Below, in pieces: positions 47,609 through 56,921 of a stretch of DNA of 64,000 nt. Origin of the DNA: Aquibacillus salsiterrae (GTDB lineage: Bacteria; Bacillota; Bacilli; Bacillales; Amphibacillaceae). The notes beneath the pieces were generated by a model, which saw only the letters and a program-made list of their open reading frames with translations, was not told the DNA's origin and made no database searches. How positions within the stretch are numbered: the stretch's first letter is position 1; each line of letters starts with the position of its first letter. The position numbers and the translations under genes were made by a program. The stretch is from NCBI RefSeq assembly GCF_028416595.1, contig NZ_JAMQKC010000003.1, forward strand, positions 62,001 through 126,000, written 5' to 3'.

Positions 47609-48841
47609 TTACTCCTTCATCATAAATTTTAACGGGTGTTCTGGATCGATAAATCCAGCAACGATGTAACCTTCATCATACTCATTGAACGTTTGTTCAT
47701 GAATAATCGTATTTCGATTTAACTGATGCAGTAATGTTGATTCATTTGCTGGCACAAACGTATGATAAGCTTCCCATTCTTCCAAAAGAACACGTTCGAG
47801 CTTATAAAGCACTTCCTTAACATCATCTATTTGATATGCACTAATCAATATAAATGGATGGTGTTGTGGAATGAACGACTCTTCCAACAGATCTTTTTTA
47901 TTATAAACGGTTAACATCGGAATATGGTCTGCACCCAACTCCTTCAATAATTGCAGCACTGTTTTTTGGTGCTGGACGTTATCTTGATGAGATGCATCAA
48001 CCATATGAATGATAAAATCAGCTTGCGTGACTTCCTCTAACGTCGAACGAAACGCAGCAATAAGTGACGTAGGAAGGTCTTGAATGAAGCCGACAGTATC
48101 AGTAATAATCGCATTTAAACCCGAAGGAAGTTGAATTTGCCTCGACATCGGATCTAACGTTGCAAACAATTGGTTCTCTTCCAATGACTGACTGTTTGTT
48201 AAACGATTAAAAAATGTTGATTTTCCTGCGTTCGTATAACCAACGATTGCAATCTGAAAGGCGTTATTTTCTTTTCGTCGTTTCCGATATTGTTCACGCT
48301 GATTTACAACTGTTTCCAACCGTCGCTTTATTTCGTCAATTCGACGCCGGATATGTCTACGGTCTGATTCTAACTTTGTTTCCCCTGGTCCACGCGTACC
48401 AATACCTGCACCAAGCCGTGATAAAGCTTGTCCTTGCCCAACAAGTCTCGGTAACATATATTGATACTGAGCTAATTCAACCTGAAGCTTCCCTTCTTTC
48501 GTATTCGCTCTTTGCGCAAAAATATCTAAAATCAATTGGCTTCGATCGATGATTCTAACCTCTAGCAGCTGATTCAGGTTTCTTAGCTGGCTACCTGATA
48601 ACTCGTCATTCGAAATAACCAAGTCAACTTCCAATTCATCAATATATTCCTTTATCTCTTCTAATTTCCCCTCACCCAAATAGAGAGCCGGATGAATTCT
48701 ATCTCGTTTTTGAGTAACAACTTTTACTACTTCCCCTTTTGCTGTTTCTGTTAAGGACTTAAGTTCATCCAAGGAGTAATGAAATCTCTCCTCGTCTTGT
48801 GTTGGGTGATGAACAGCTATAATTAATACTTTTTCCTGCAT
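47609..48841 (-). CDS. hflX: Ribosome-splitting GTPase HflX
   Basis: A GTPase of 410 residues that dissociates stalled or hibernating ribosomes. The N-terminal HflX domain (about 1-170) has HPALYLGEGKLEEIKEY and NDELSGSQLRNLNQ. The linker has GPGETKLESDRRHIRRR. G-domain motifs are GYTNAGKSTFFN (G1), DTVGFI (G3) and NKKD (G4). The ATG at 48841 follows AAAAGGGG; the frame to 48910 adds a Phe-rich 23-residue run with no ribosome-binding site. Confidence 0.94.
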   Translation of the reverse strand: MQEKVLIIAVHHPTQDEERFHYSLDELKSLTETAKGEVVKVVTQKRDRIHPALYLGEGKLEEIKEYIDELEVDLVISNDELSGSQLRNLNQLLEVRIIDRSQLILDIFAQRANTKEGKLQVELAQYQYMLPRLVGQGQALSRLGAGIGTRGPGETKLESDRRHIRRRIDEIKRRLETVVNQREQYRKRRKENNAFQIAIVGYTNAGKSTFFNRLTNSQSLEENQLFATLDPMSRQIQLPSGLNAIITDTVGFIQDLPTSLIAAFRSTLEEVTQADFIIHMVDASHQDNVQHQKTVLQLLKELGADHIPMLTVYNKKDLLEESFIPQHHPFILISAYQIDDVKEVLYKLERVLLEEWEAYHTFVPANESTLLHQLNRNTIIHEQTFNEYDEGYIVAGFIDPEHPLKFMMKE

Positions 48842-48988
48842 AATAAACCCCTTTTCAAAAGAAAATTGTGAGAAAAAGAAAAAAATGTAAGAATTATCGA
48901 CATTTACCAATCAAAGTATAATGTAAAGAAAACATTGTATCAATCATAGTTTCTCCTGTTACTTAACTTTTACTTATAAAAAATAAAC

Positions 48989-49013
48989 CAACCCTAATGA
49001 AAAAATAGGGTTG
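48989..49013 (-). terminator. Terminator after spoVK
   Basis: CAACCCTA pairs with TAGGGTTG; in the minus direction it is followed by GTTTATTTTTTAT. Confidence 0.7.
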
Positions 49014-49018
49014 ATTAA

Positions 49019-49936
49019 TTACTCCAATACTAAATCAAATTTCGTTAATACCATCATTTCTTCTGTTGAATACGTTTGCTTCTTCAATAACCTGACCGCT
49101 TGTTTTCTAATCGACTTTTCAATCGTGTTACGAATAAATCGCGCATTTGAAAAATTTTTAATTTTGTAGTCCTGCTTTTGTTGGACTAAATAATCACGAA
49201 GCTTCCATTCAGCTTCCTTCGATAGTTCATATTCACGTTCTAAAGCCATTTGGTGGGCTATTTGAATAAGTTGATCAACCGTATAATCTTCAAAATCCAT
49301 CACAATCGGAAATCGGGAGGAAAGACCTGGATTTAACGATAAAAAATGATCCATTTCTTTTGGATAACCAGCTAAAATTAAAATAAAATCATTTTGATGA
49401 TCTTCCATGTGTTTCACCAGTGTATCAATAGCTTCCTTACCAAAATCCTTTTCGCCGCCCCGCGCGAGTGAATAGGCTTCGTCGACAAACAAAATGCCAC
49501 CCATTGCTTTTTCTACAAGTTCTTTTGTTTTTTGTGCAGTGTGACCAATGTATTCTCCTACAAGATCTGCTCTTTCTGCTTCTACAAAGTGCCCTTTTGA
49601 CAGGATATTCATGTCATAAAAGGTCTCGGCTAATTTTCTTGCAACTGTTGTTTTACCTGTTCCGGGATTACCTTTAAATAGCATGTGAAGCACTTGCTTT
49701 TGTGCTTTTAATCCAACTTTTTCTCGTTTTTGGTTAATTTCTATATTTGCATAAATTTCTTTAATCGTTTCTTTAAGGCGGTTCATCCCAATAAAAGAAG
49801 AAAATTCTTGCTCAATTTTCGTAAAAGGGTTCACATTCGTATTCAACTGCCGATTACTTTCAAAAAGATGGTTTTCTCTTTCATTTAATACAATGTTAAT
49901 TTGCCCGTTCTTATTTAATGAAACTTGAGATTCCAC
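49019..49936 (-). CDS. spoVK: Stage V sporulation protein K, AAA ATPase
   Basis: An AAA+ ATPase of 305 residues in the CbxX/CfxQ family, needed in the mother cell for spore maturation in B. subtilis. Walker A GNPGTGKTTVARKLA (near residue 92), pore-type loop region ADLVGEYIGHTAQKT, Walker B GGILFVDEAYS and the arginine-finger region NPGLSSRFP are present. It lies next to hflX, its normal neighbour. It is related to the second module of the double ATPase at 25660. Confidence 0.92.
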   Translation of the reverse strand: MESQVSLNKNGQINIVLNERENHLFESNRQLNTNVNPFTKIEQEFSSFIGMNRLKETIKEIYANIEINQKREKVGLKAQKQVLHMLFKGNPGTGKTTVARKLAETFYDMNILSKGHFVEAERADLVGEYIGHTAQKTKELVEKAMGGILFVDEAYSLARGGEKDFGKEAIDTLVKHMEDHQNDFILILAGYPKEMDHFLSLNPGLSSRFPIVMDFEDYTVDQLIQIAHQMALEREYELSKEAEWKLRDYLVQQKQDYKIKNFSNARFIRNTIEKSIRKQAVRLLKKQTYSTEEMMVLTKFDLVLE

Positions 49937-50072
49937 GTCACCACCCCTTACCTAACAACATTATACGCAATTAATCATTAGGGTGTTACAAAAGCCTATA
50001 ACATCTATGGTTAAAAAAAATCAACATAAATAAGTGATTGATAACCATTCTATAGATAGGGAGGTGACTTTT

Positions 50073-50264
50073 GTGCAAGAAGATCGCGTAAATGAAGAAG
50101 TAACTGCACATCCCGATGGAAAACGTGAGGGAATTATTTCAGATTCGATTGGCAAAGAAATCGGCATTCGAAACGATGCCAGTAGTAGTTCTAAAAACCC
50201 GTTTCATGTGAAATCGTTAAAGAAAGACGAAGGAATGAAACGATTTGATAATTCCTTAAAGTAA
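50073..50264 (+). CDS. Small hydrophilic protein of unknown function
   Basis: A 63-residue protein starting with GTG at 50073 behind a clear GGGAGGTG. It is rich in Asp, Glu, Lys, Asn and Ser, with no Cys, no Trp and no hydrophobic stretch (DAHPDGKREGIISDS-like core; IGIRNDASSSSKNPFHVKSL). The low complexity and position beside spoVK recall small spore proteins, but I do not recognise a family. It is divergent from spoVK and ends at a hairpin. Confidence 0.6.
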   Translation: MQEDRVNEEVTAHPDGKREGIISDSIGKEIGIRNDASSSSKNPFHVKSLKKDEGMKRFDNSLK

Positions 50265-50269
50265 GCCTA

Positions 50270-50304
50270 TAGAGGGCGCCGGTGTTCATCTCCGGCATCC
50301 TCTA
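50270..50304. terminator. Hairpin between convergent small gene and coaA
   Basis: TAGAGG...CCGG pairs with CCGG...CCTCTA with a 3-nt symmetrical internal bulge. It has little T-tract on either side. Confidence 0.65.
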
Positions 50305-50323
50305 CAATTAAAGCCATACCCAT

Positions 50324-51268
50324 TTATAGCTTCCTTAGTTTAATATTAGAAACAGAATGGTCTGAGCCTTTTCGGATAATAATATCTGCTCGATTTTTTG
50401 TTGGCCTAATGTTCATTTCTAAATTTATTTTGTTTATTTTGTTCCAAATATCAGTCGCCACTTGCTCGGCTTCTAAATCTGACAAACTTGCATATCTTCG
50501 GAAATAAGACTCGGGCTTTGTAAACGCTGTTTCTTTTAATACTTTAAACCGTTCTACATACCACCGCGCAATATCTTTTTCATCTGCATCTACGTACAAA
50601 GATAAATCAAAGAAATCGGATACATAAACACTAGGTAAGCTGTTATCTTCTTGTTGCGGTGTTTGTAACACATTAATTCCTTCGATAATCACAATATCTG
50701 GCTTTGCGACTTCAATCTGTTCACTTGGAACAATATCATAATAAAGATGGGAATAAACAGGCGCATTTACTTTTTCTTTTCCAGACTTTATATCAGATAA
50801 AAATTGAATTAATCCTTTCGTATCATAACTTTCAGGGAAACCTTTTCGTTCCATTAAACCCTTTCGTTCCAATTCCTTATTAGGAAGAAGAAATCCATCA
50901 GTTGTAATCAATGCCACTTTTGGACTAGTTGGTTGAGAGGAAAGTAACGATTGTAATATTCTTGAGGTTGTACTTTTCCCAACCGCCACACTTCCAGCAA
51001 CACCAATCACAAATGGAACCCGATCAGTCTCCTTACGAAAAAACTGCTCAATAACGGTATGTAATTGCTGGGCAGCTTCCACATTGAAATTTAATAACCG
51101 TATAAGTGGTAAATAAATGTCCTCTACTTCCTCTAAGGTTATGTTCTCATTTATCCCTTGTAATTCTTTAATTTCACCTTGCGTTAATGTTAATGGGGTA
51201 TTAAATCGCAATTTTGCCCATTCTTTTCTCGAGAATGTTGTGTAAGGTGAGAATTTTTCTGTTTCCAT
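50324..51268 (-). CDS. coaA: Type I pantothenate kinase
   Basis: Phosphorylates pantothenate, the first step of CoA synthesis. It has 314 residues. P-loop GVAGSVAVGKSTTSRIL, ITTDGFLLPN, RKGFPESYD and YYDIVPSEQIEVAKPDIVIIEG are the family's signatures, and feedback inhibition by CoA is usual for this type. It has no close operon partner. The 221 bp upstream (51269-51489) hold no gene I trust. Confidence 0.95.
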   Translation of the reverse strand: METEKFSPYTTFSRKEWAKLRFNTPLTLTQGEIKELQGINENITLEEVEDIYLPLIRLLNFNVEAAQQLHTVIEQFFRKETDRVPFVIGVAGSVAVGKSTTSRILQSLLSSQPTSPKVALITTDGFLLPNKELERKGLMERKGFPESYDTKGLIQFLSDIKSGKEKVNAPVYSHLYYDIVPSEQIEVAKPDIVIIEGINVLQTPQQEDNSLPSVYVSDFFDLSLYVDADEKDIARWYVERFKVLKETAFTKPESYFRRYASLSDLEAEQVATDIWNKINKINLEMNIRPTKNRADIIIRKGSDHSVSNIKLRKL

Positions 51269-51489
51269 GTTAAAACTCCATTCTACGATGTCAATTCATA
51301 GAAGTGCTCCTTAGTGCTAAGTTTGGTGCTAGGGCTAGACATCTTTGAATTTTTAAATAAAAATAATCTCTTGAACATTATGGAGGAAACGACAAGATAC
51401 TTCAATAATTTGAAACCGAATTCATTTATTTTTTCACCCCAAAGCCCTAACGCGCAAGAAAAATACACCTTGTTAAAGGTGCATTAGTT

Positions 51490-51792
51490 CTAATTTTCAT
51501 ACCATTTTCCTGTTTTATATTGTGTTGGAATTTCTTGCTCTAAAGGGTTATCAAAACCCAAGTCATCAAGTACATCAAACCAGAGCTCTCTCTTTGAATC
51601 AGGCAATTTACTTCCGCACCACGGACAATAAAAGATGGTAACACTTGACTCCCCGCCATCATGAATAATTATTCCGTATTCATCGAATCTTTCATCGTAG
51701 TGAATTAGCTTTTCTGGACAGTCATAAGGGTTAGGATGTTCGTCACATTCATAATTCACCTGTCTTGTCATTGTTTCACAGCAATGCCTCAT
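51490..51792 (-). CDS. Cysteine-rich small protein (DUF6980-like)
   Basis: A 100-residue protein with a CC pair at residues 4-5, Cys in YECDEHPNPYDCPEK and a CxxC in FYCPWCGSKLP. This is a likely zinc-binding rubredoxin-like knuckle. The rest is acidic with aromatic residues (LWFDVLDDLGFDNPLEQEIP). The family has no known function; assignment to DUF6980 is from recall. It stands alone between coaA and guaC. Confidence 0.7.
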   Translation of the reverse strand: MRHCCETMTRQVNYECDEHPNPYDCPEKLIHYDERFDEYGIIIHDGGESSVTIFYCPWCGSKLPDSKRELWFDVLDDLGFDNPLEQEIPTQYKTGKWYEN

Positions 51793-51919
51793 GGATAACA
51801 GCTCCTTTTCACTTCTCGATTGCTTTTATTTTACTTGAACAATCGATAAATTCCTATGGACACTTTTATTCATTTTTTCATTCCTGTTTTTTTAGTAAAG
51901 TGGTTATGCTTACCCTCAC

Positions 51920-52903
51920 TTAATAGACTTTGTCACCGTTAAAGATCGAATTCTTCACTACGACATAATCAACGGTACGGATAGCATCTAATTTATCTCC
52001 TCCGGCATATGAAATCGATGACTGAAGGTCTTGTTCCATCTCCGTTAGCGTATCTTGTAATGCACCTTTATGTTCCACGTACATTTTCTTACCTTCGACA
52101 TTTTTCTTTTCGCCCTTTTGGAATTCAGATGCTGAACCAAAATACTCCTTATAAAGCTTGCCATCTTTTTCAATTGTTTCTCCTGGAGATTCCTCGTGAC
52201 CTGCAAATAATGAACCAATCATGACCATAGACGCACCAAAACGGACAGATTTAGCTATATCACCGTTCGTACGAATTCCACCATCAGCAATAATTGGTTT
52301 TGTTGCCGCTTTTGCACACCACCTTAAAGCTGCTAGTTGCCAACCACCAGTACCGAAACCGGTTTTAATTTTGGTAATACAAACCTTCCCTGGACCGATG
52401 CCAACTTTAGTTGCATCAGCACCAGCATGTTCTAACTCTCGTACCGCTTCAGGAGTTCCTACATTTCCAGCGATAACGAAGCTATTTGGTAAGTGTTTTT
52501 TTATATGCTTGATCATATTGATAACAGCATTCGAATGGCCATGTGCAATATCAATGGTAATATAATCAGGAGTCAGGTTTTCAGCCTTTAATTGTTCAAC
52601 AAACTGGTATTCTTCCTCTTTAACGCCAACACTGATAGAAGTAAAGAGACCCCTTGCATTCATATCTTTGATAAAATCAATTCTTTTTTCTGGTTCAAAC
52701 CTGTGCATGATATAAAAATAATTGTTTTCTGCTAAGTAACTAGCAATTTTTTCATCGATAATCGTCTGCATATTTGCAGGAACTACTGGCAATTTAAAAG
52801 TACGTTCGCCAAATGTAACAGATGTATCACACTCCGACCTACTGTTTACTACACATTTCGCCGGAACCAATTGAATATCTTCATAATCAAACACATTTTC
52901 CAT
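51920..52903 (-). CDS. guaC: GMP reductase
   Basis: Reduces GMP to IMP with NADPH, linking guanine and adenine pools. It has 327 residues and a TIM-barrel fold like IMP dehydrogenase but without CBS domains. The catalytic Cys lies in [15 protein letters not shown]. The N-terminus [17 protein letters not shown] is that of the Bacillus short-type enzyme. I therefore start it at 52903; the frame to 52960 adds 19 residues with no ribosome-binding site. Confidence 0.94.
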   Translation of the reverse strand: MENVFDYEDIQLVPAKCVVNSRSECDTSVTFGERTFKLPVVPANMQTIIDEKIASYLAENNYFYIMHRFEPEKRIDFIKDMNARGLFTSISVGVKEEEYQFVEQLKAENLTPDYITIDIAHGHSNAVINMIKHIKKHLPNSFVIAGNVGTPEAVRELEHAGADATKVGIGPGKVCITKIKTGFGTGGWQLAALRWCAKAATKPIIADGGIRTNGDIAKSVRFGASMVMIGSLFAGHEESPGETIEKDGKLYKEYFGSASEFQKGEKKNVEGKKMYVEHKGALQDTLTEMEQDLQSSISYAGGDKLDAIRTVDYVVVKNSIFNGDKVY

Positions 52904-53074
52904 AAGATACACCCCTAAACACGAATATTTATATTTAATCATTTGTAATTGTTCGTCCATAAGGTAATGTACATCATTTTCCGATAGATGTCAAAGCCTA
53001 AGGTAGGTTTTTTGTACACTCCTCATTTTTGTTTTAATACAGGAATGCTTTCTTATCTCATAACAAAAGCGCTG

Positions 53075-53139
53075 AAGCTGGACGTGGCTGTCGCTGGATG
53101 TTATCCACGCTTGGATTTTTTTATACTTTATTATCTTAT
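53075..53139. repeat. Second repeat type, copy 2
   Basis: Positions 53079-53116 match 41439-41476 exactly in opposite orientation, and the TTTTTTATACTTTA tail also matches. It ends immediately before the split hfq terminator arm at 53140, on the chromosome side of the Tn554-like element. The rest of the 363-bp guaC-to-tnpC gap holds no gene. Confidence 0.8.
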
Positions 53140-53154
53140 AAAAAAAAGACACCT
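53140..53154 (-). terminator. Distal half of the split hfq terminator
   Basis: AAAAAAGACACCT (53142-53154) is the exact complement of AGGTGTCTTTTTT at 56922-56934. In the hfq direction this arm carries the T-tract. The two halves are 3.77 kb apart, separated by the Tn554-like element. Confidence 0.65.
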
Positions 53155-53199
53155 ATTATAAATCAAGACTAAAAAAATAAAAATGTACAAAAAATCAGG

Positions 53200-53242
53200 G
53201 TTCTCACGTTATGTATATATACACAACGAGAGAACTCTTTTT
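53200..53242. terminator. Bidirectional hairpin at the left end of the element
   Basis: GTTCTC (53200-53205) pairs with GAGAAC (53230-53235), then CGTT/AACG and an inner TGTATATATACA. T-tracts flank it on both strands. It ends the tnpABC transcript and blocks incoming transcription. Confidence 0.8.
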
Positions 53243-53266
53243 TCAAGTTTTACGCAGAGTAGGTTT

Positions 53267-53647
53267 TTAAAAACTTTCGTATAGTTTTCCGTTAACCTTT
53301 TTAATTTCCTCTTTTAATTGCTTGTTTTCTTTCTCTAAATCTCGAATACGTTCTTGAAACACTTGGATTAAACTATCTTTGCTCTCGTCATTCATATTTC
53401 TTTTTATATTCTTTGGAGATGTCACTTCCTGTTGTTTTTGACGAATAATTTCAATCCTATTTCTTATCTCAGGTTGGTTGTAAAGGTAAGACTTGGAAAC
53501 TTCTGCTGCAGTGGCAACAGTATTGAAGTTGATTCGTTCTTTCTGACTAATTAATTGTTTTATCGCTTGGTCAACTTTTTCAGCGGTTTCCTTTTTCTTC
53601 TGTTTGGCAAATGCAACTACCGCATCCGTATTCCTTTTGTGTTTCAT
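53267..53647 (-). CDS. tnpC: Tn554 TnpC-like accessory protein
   Basis: A 126-residue basic protein of the TnpC/DUF6262 type. It has a helix-turn-helix near residues 38-60 (INFNTVATAAEVSKSYLYN) and a C-terminal coiled coil (FQERIRDLEKENKQLKEEIKKV). In Tn554, TnpC is not essential but improves transposition and influences orientation. Its ATG overlaps the tnpB stop by one base (TAATG), so it is translationally coupled. Confidence 0.82.
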   Translation of the reverse strand: MKHKRNTDAVVAFAKQKKKETAEKVDQAIKQLISQKERINFNTVATAAEVSKSYLYNQPEIRNRIEIIRQKQQEVTSPKNIKRNMNDESKDSLIQVFQERIRDLEKENKQLKEEIKKVNGKLYESF

Positions 53648-55641
53648 TATATCACTACACTTTCTTTTCCCTTTTGAGCTTGTAAGAGCGTTTTTCTAGC
53701 ACTGTCGCCACGATGCATTTTCCCTTCGTTAAGTTGATCCCTAATCTTCGTCAGATTTGTCAATTGCTCTTTTGTCTTTTCGTTGTATATAGGGTATTGT
53801 TTCGTCATTTCTATATGCTCTTCAATTTTTTCAATTTCCCTCTCAAAGTCAGGAAGATTTTCGGGTGTTGTACAAAAGTTTGGGCATGTTAAACAAGGTG
53901 TTACTACATAGGGACACCCCTCTTTCTTAGACGCTAAACAATAGCCTAAAGGAACCCGAACCGCCTCTATGTTACTCCGAATGTATTCCCAATGAATCAG
54001 GTCATCATCTAAATTCATTTCCGATACTCTTGCGTCCCCAAGATCAACTCGTAAGAGCGGTCCCTTTTTTTCCTGTGCCTTTTCCCACTCTTTTCTAAGT
54101 GTATCATCCGCAATTTTGGCATACATTAATGTCATTTCTGGTGAGGCATGCGCAAACCATTTCATAATATGAGTTAAATTCATCCCAAGGTTAATTAATT
54201 CCACGCCCTTTGTATGTCGGAAGGCATGATTTCCAAAATGATAAGTTTCTCCGTTTTGATCAACAATGTTGTATCTTGTAGCCCAACGGTTTAATGCATT
54301 TTGTATGCTTGCTCCTGTGAAAGGCTTACCTCTACGTTTCCCTTTTGTGCGAACAAATAAATACCCTTCGGGATTGTTTTCCTTTGTCGATTTGTCTTCT
54401 GTTTGTTTGATTATGAATTGAATAATCTTTGCTATTTCCCTATCTATAGGAACACGATGGTTTTTCACATCTGTTTTGGGAATATCCCCTTGTAAATAAT
54501 ATCCTTTGTTCGTGGTTATCAAACAATTTTGGAACCGAAGGTTTAAAATATCACTAATTCGCCAGCCAGTAGCCATGAGTAACATTACAATAGGAATATA
54601 TTCCTTTTCATTATCATCCATCGGTGGGGTTATTTCCAATGGGTTCAGTTTTATAAGAAGTTCCAATTGATTCATGACGGTTTCAGGAATATATTTGATT
54701 TGATTTTCATTCTGTTTTGATATCTTGGGAAAATCTTCCTTGAAAAACAACGTACTTATAAACTTTAAAGGGGATTCGGAACGCTCAGAGCGCTGAAGAT
54801 ACTCTAAAAAGTTTTTTACTGATGAAAGCAGCTTATATTTATAACTTGCGCTTAACGATGCATTTTTTTTGTTAAAGTAAATGAAATATTTTTCAACGTC
54901 CTGTCTTTTTAATTGGTTGAAATCCTTCCAATCTGGATAATTTTTATAAATGAAATCTATATAACAACTAATTCCTCTAAGTTGCTCGGCAAGTTTACCT
55001 TGACTTAAATATGTTAAGGCGAACATACAATAGTCTTTTACAATTTGGCGGAATAAGGGAGGGATTTTTTCAAATGAAATCAGATAACTGGTTTTGTTTA
55101 TTGTGTACCTGGCGTTCGGTATCTTTCGCAGATCCCATACATCTTTCTCTACCTCATCCCTTGTATCGTAGAAGTGTGATAAAAACTTAAAAATTGAATT
55201 GAAAGTAGTGATAGGAGCAGTATTATAACCGTCTTTGTTCGTTATTCTGATACCTGTGTTTGTCAAAGTAGTTTTGTATTTCATCAAGCCCTGGGTGTAG
55301 GGTATGTCTACTAAACTTTCAATTCTAGGATAATATTTCTCCAAAAATAGATTTAGCTGCCCAAGTGAAGATGAATAGTTTAACATCGTACTAAGGGATA
55401 GACTCTCATTCACTAATTGGTTAGCGAAGAAGAATTTGACCTCATCCCGAATTGAAACGGGTAAGGACGAAAAGGTTATTCTTTTTAGCAATCCGGTCCA
55501 AGAATCGCCACCACCATATTTTTCAAAAAGGGGGTCTGTTACATCCCATACATCATTATCCAAATATCCTTGTAATTGCCCACGAATGATCGCCATTTTC
55601 TCAGTTGTTACACTAGGTCGATAGGCAGTTCTAGTCATCAT
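53647..55641 (-). CDS. tnpB: Tn554 TnpB-like tyrosine recombinase
   Basis: A 664-residue site-specific recombinase. The catalytic residues of the tyrosine recombinase family are visible: Arg in ATGWRISDILNL (near 360), HAFRHTKG (near 470) and the nucleophile Tyr in LMYAKIAD (near 506). The C-terminal extension has a Cys cluster (CPYVVTPCLTCPNFC) typical of TnpB. The ATG at 55641 follows GGGAG and overlaps the tnpA stop by 11 nt; a frame to 55743 lies wholly within tnpA and is not used. Confidence 0.87.
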   Translation of the reverse strand: MMTRTAYRPSVTTEKMAIIRGQLQGYLDNDVWDVTDPLFEKYGGGDSWTGLLKRITFSSLPVSIRDEVKFFFANQLVNESLSLSTMLNYSSSLGQLNLFLEKYYPRIESLVDIPYTQGLMKYKTTLTNTGIRITNKDGYNTAPITTFNSIFKFLSHFYDTRDEVEKDVWDLRKIPNARYTINKTSYLISFEKIPPLFRQIVKDYCMFALTYLSQGKLAEQLRGISCYIDFIYKNYPDWKDFNQLKRQDVEKYFIYFNKKNASLSASYKYKLLSSVKNFLEYLQRSERSESPLKFISTLFFKEDFPKISKQNENQIKYIPETVMNQLELLIKLNPLEITPPMDDNEKEYIPIVMLLMATGWRISDILNLRFQNCLITTNKGYYLQGDIPKTDVKNHRVPIDREIAKIIQFIIKQTEDKSTKENNPEGYLFVRTKGKRRGKPFTGASIQNALNRWATRYNIVDQNGETYHFGNHAFRHTKGVELINLGMNLTHIMKWFAHASPEMTLMYAKIADDTLRKEWEKAQEKKGPLLRVDLGDARVSEMNLDDDLIHWEYIRSNIEAVRVPLGYCLASKKEGCPYVVTPCLTCPNFCTTPENLPDFEREIEKIEEHIEMTKQYPIYNEKTKEQLTNLTKIRDQLNEGKMHRGDSARKTLLQAQKGKESVVI

Positions 55642-56758
55642 TTTTCTTCTCCCATAATTGTTTTTGTTCCATGGCATTTTCCCAATCCTTCCGTATATCC
55701 TCGTCAGAAGGGTGAACATACATTTGAATAGTTGTCTGCACATGGGCGTGCCCTGCCCGCTTTTGAAGAGTTTCTGGGCGCATTTCCCCTGTCTTCCATA
55801 ACTCCGTTATATTAGTATGACGCAACATATGAGGTGTCGCATCTATTCCAGTTTTAAATTTAAGACGGGTGAAAAGTGCTTGTACGGCTTGATAGTCAAG
55901 GGGAAACCCCTTTTGTTTGCCCATAAGTTTTATGAAAACAAAATTAGTATCAACCTCATCTGTATGGCTATCTAAAATATAAGCTCGATAAAGGTTAGCC
56001 AGTTCACTTGATATATCAAGTGTACGAGGACTACATACGGTCTTAATTTCTGCCTCGTTAATGAGTTCCCCACGATCACATATAGTGACTTTCTTTGCCG
56101 CTGGAAGAACATCAGAAAGATGGAGTGATAGAGCTTCACCAATCCGCATGCCTGTCTCATAGAGAAGGGCCAGTAAAAATTTATCCCTTATATTCTGACA
56201 TGCATAAACCAATATTTGTACTTGTTCTGCTGTCATTACTTTTAACTTTTCCTTTGGTTCTTTTAGTCTCAATATCTTATAACTTTTTGTCTTATTGTTA
56301 AGGGTATGGTGAAGAAATCCCTTGAAGTTACTACGAGAAGCAAGTATTTGCCTTTTCAGTCGATCAGATAAATCCAATGCATGGTCTTCATGCCTCATAA
56401 GATAATCATAAAAGGCATAGACTTTGTCTAAATAGATATTAATAGTACGGGCTTTTCTCTTTTTGGTATCAATCGGGGATATGCTGGTCACCTTTACATC
56501 CCGATAGGGATTTTGAAGCCACCTAATAAATTCCGCCATATCATCAATTCCGATGTCTCTGTAATCTGCCTTCTTTTGCTCTAGAAACTCAAAAAATAAT
56601 TTCAATGCATAACTGTAGGAGCGTAATGTATTTCTAGCAGAACCTGTGTTGTCTTTATATTTTAGGAACTTAACAACAGGTTTTACAAATTCCCCATTTT
56701 GGTCTACAAGTAAATATCTCTTTTTATTACCGGAGGTAATAATCTCTTGAACCCTCAT
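55631..56758 (-). CDS. tnpA: Tn554 TnpA-like tyrosine recombinase
   Basis: A 375-residue tyrosine recombinase. The SAM-like N-terminal domain (about 20-140) precedes the catalytic domain. That has Arg near 204 (ETGMRIGEALSL), HMLRHTNI near 308-313, the GHAHVQTT histidine and Tyr near 344 (TIQMYVHP). All catalytic positions look intact. It is the first gene of the element, transcribed away from hfq. Confidence 0.88.
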   Translation of the reverse strand: MRVQEIITSGNKKRYLLVDQNGEFVKPVVKFLKYKDNTGSARNTLRSYSYALKLFFEFLEQKKADYRDIGIDDMAEFIRWLQNPYRDVKVTSISPIDTKKRKARTINIYLDKVYAFYDYLMRHEDHALDLSDRLKRQILASRSNFKGFLHHTLNNKTKSYKILRLKEPKEKLKVMTAEQVQILVYACQNIRDKFLLALLYETGMRIGEALSLHLSDVLPAAKKVTICDRGELINEAEIKTVCSPRTLDISSELANLYRAYILDSHTDEVDTNFVFIKLMGKQKGFPLDYQAVQALFTRLKFKTGIDATPHMLRHTNITELWKTGEMRPETLQKRAGHAHVQTTIQMYVHPSDEDIRKDWENAMEQKQLWEKKNDD

Positions 56759-56845
56759 ATTAAAAATTCCCCCTAATGTGATTAGAACTCACCTTCGTAT
56801 CTTACTTTAAATACTTTGTTATTTGAATAGTGTTTTATTGCCAAT

Positions 56846-56899
56846 TAAGTAAAATAAAAAGGGATAAACCCTACGTAAAATACGTTAAGGTCTATCCCT
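56846..56899 (-). terminator. Terminator just inside the right end of the element
   Basis: On the minus strand AGGGATA...ACGTA pairs with TACGT...TATCCCT (imperfect middle), followed by TTTTATTTT. It lies downstream of hfq in the hfq direction, so it can replace the terminator that the insertion split. Confidence 0.75.
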
Positions 56900-56921
56900 A
56901 ATTATAGTATTGTTTTAAGAA

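Larger units (their letters stand above)
53155..56921 (-). mobile_element. Minimal Tn554-type element (tnpA-tnpB-tnpC, no cargo)
   Basis: About 3.77 kb with three overlapping genes in the Tn554 order: two tyrosine recombinases of 375 and 664 residues and a 126-residue accessory protein, against 361, 630 and 125 in Tn554. Ends are set by the two halves of an inverted repeat that looks like the original hfq terminator. No terminal inverted repeats of its own and no target duplication are evident, as in the Tn554 group. No resistance or other passenger gene is present. Terminators lie just inside both ends. Confidence 0.8.

Noticed and set aside
51283-51468. 61-codon minus-strand frame downstream of the Cys-rich protein gene
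   Set aside because: No ribosome-binding site, no family resemblance, odd composition; likely non-coding spacer.
55642-55743. N-terminal extension of TnpB to 55743
   Set aside because: It lies wholly inside tnpA; the ATG at 55641 has a ribosome-binding site and gives the TnpB-type N-terminus.
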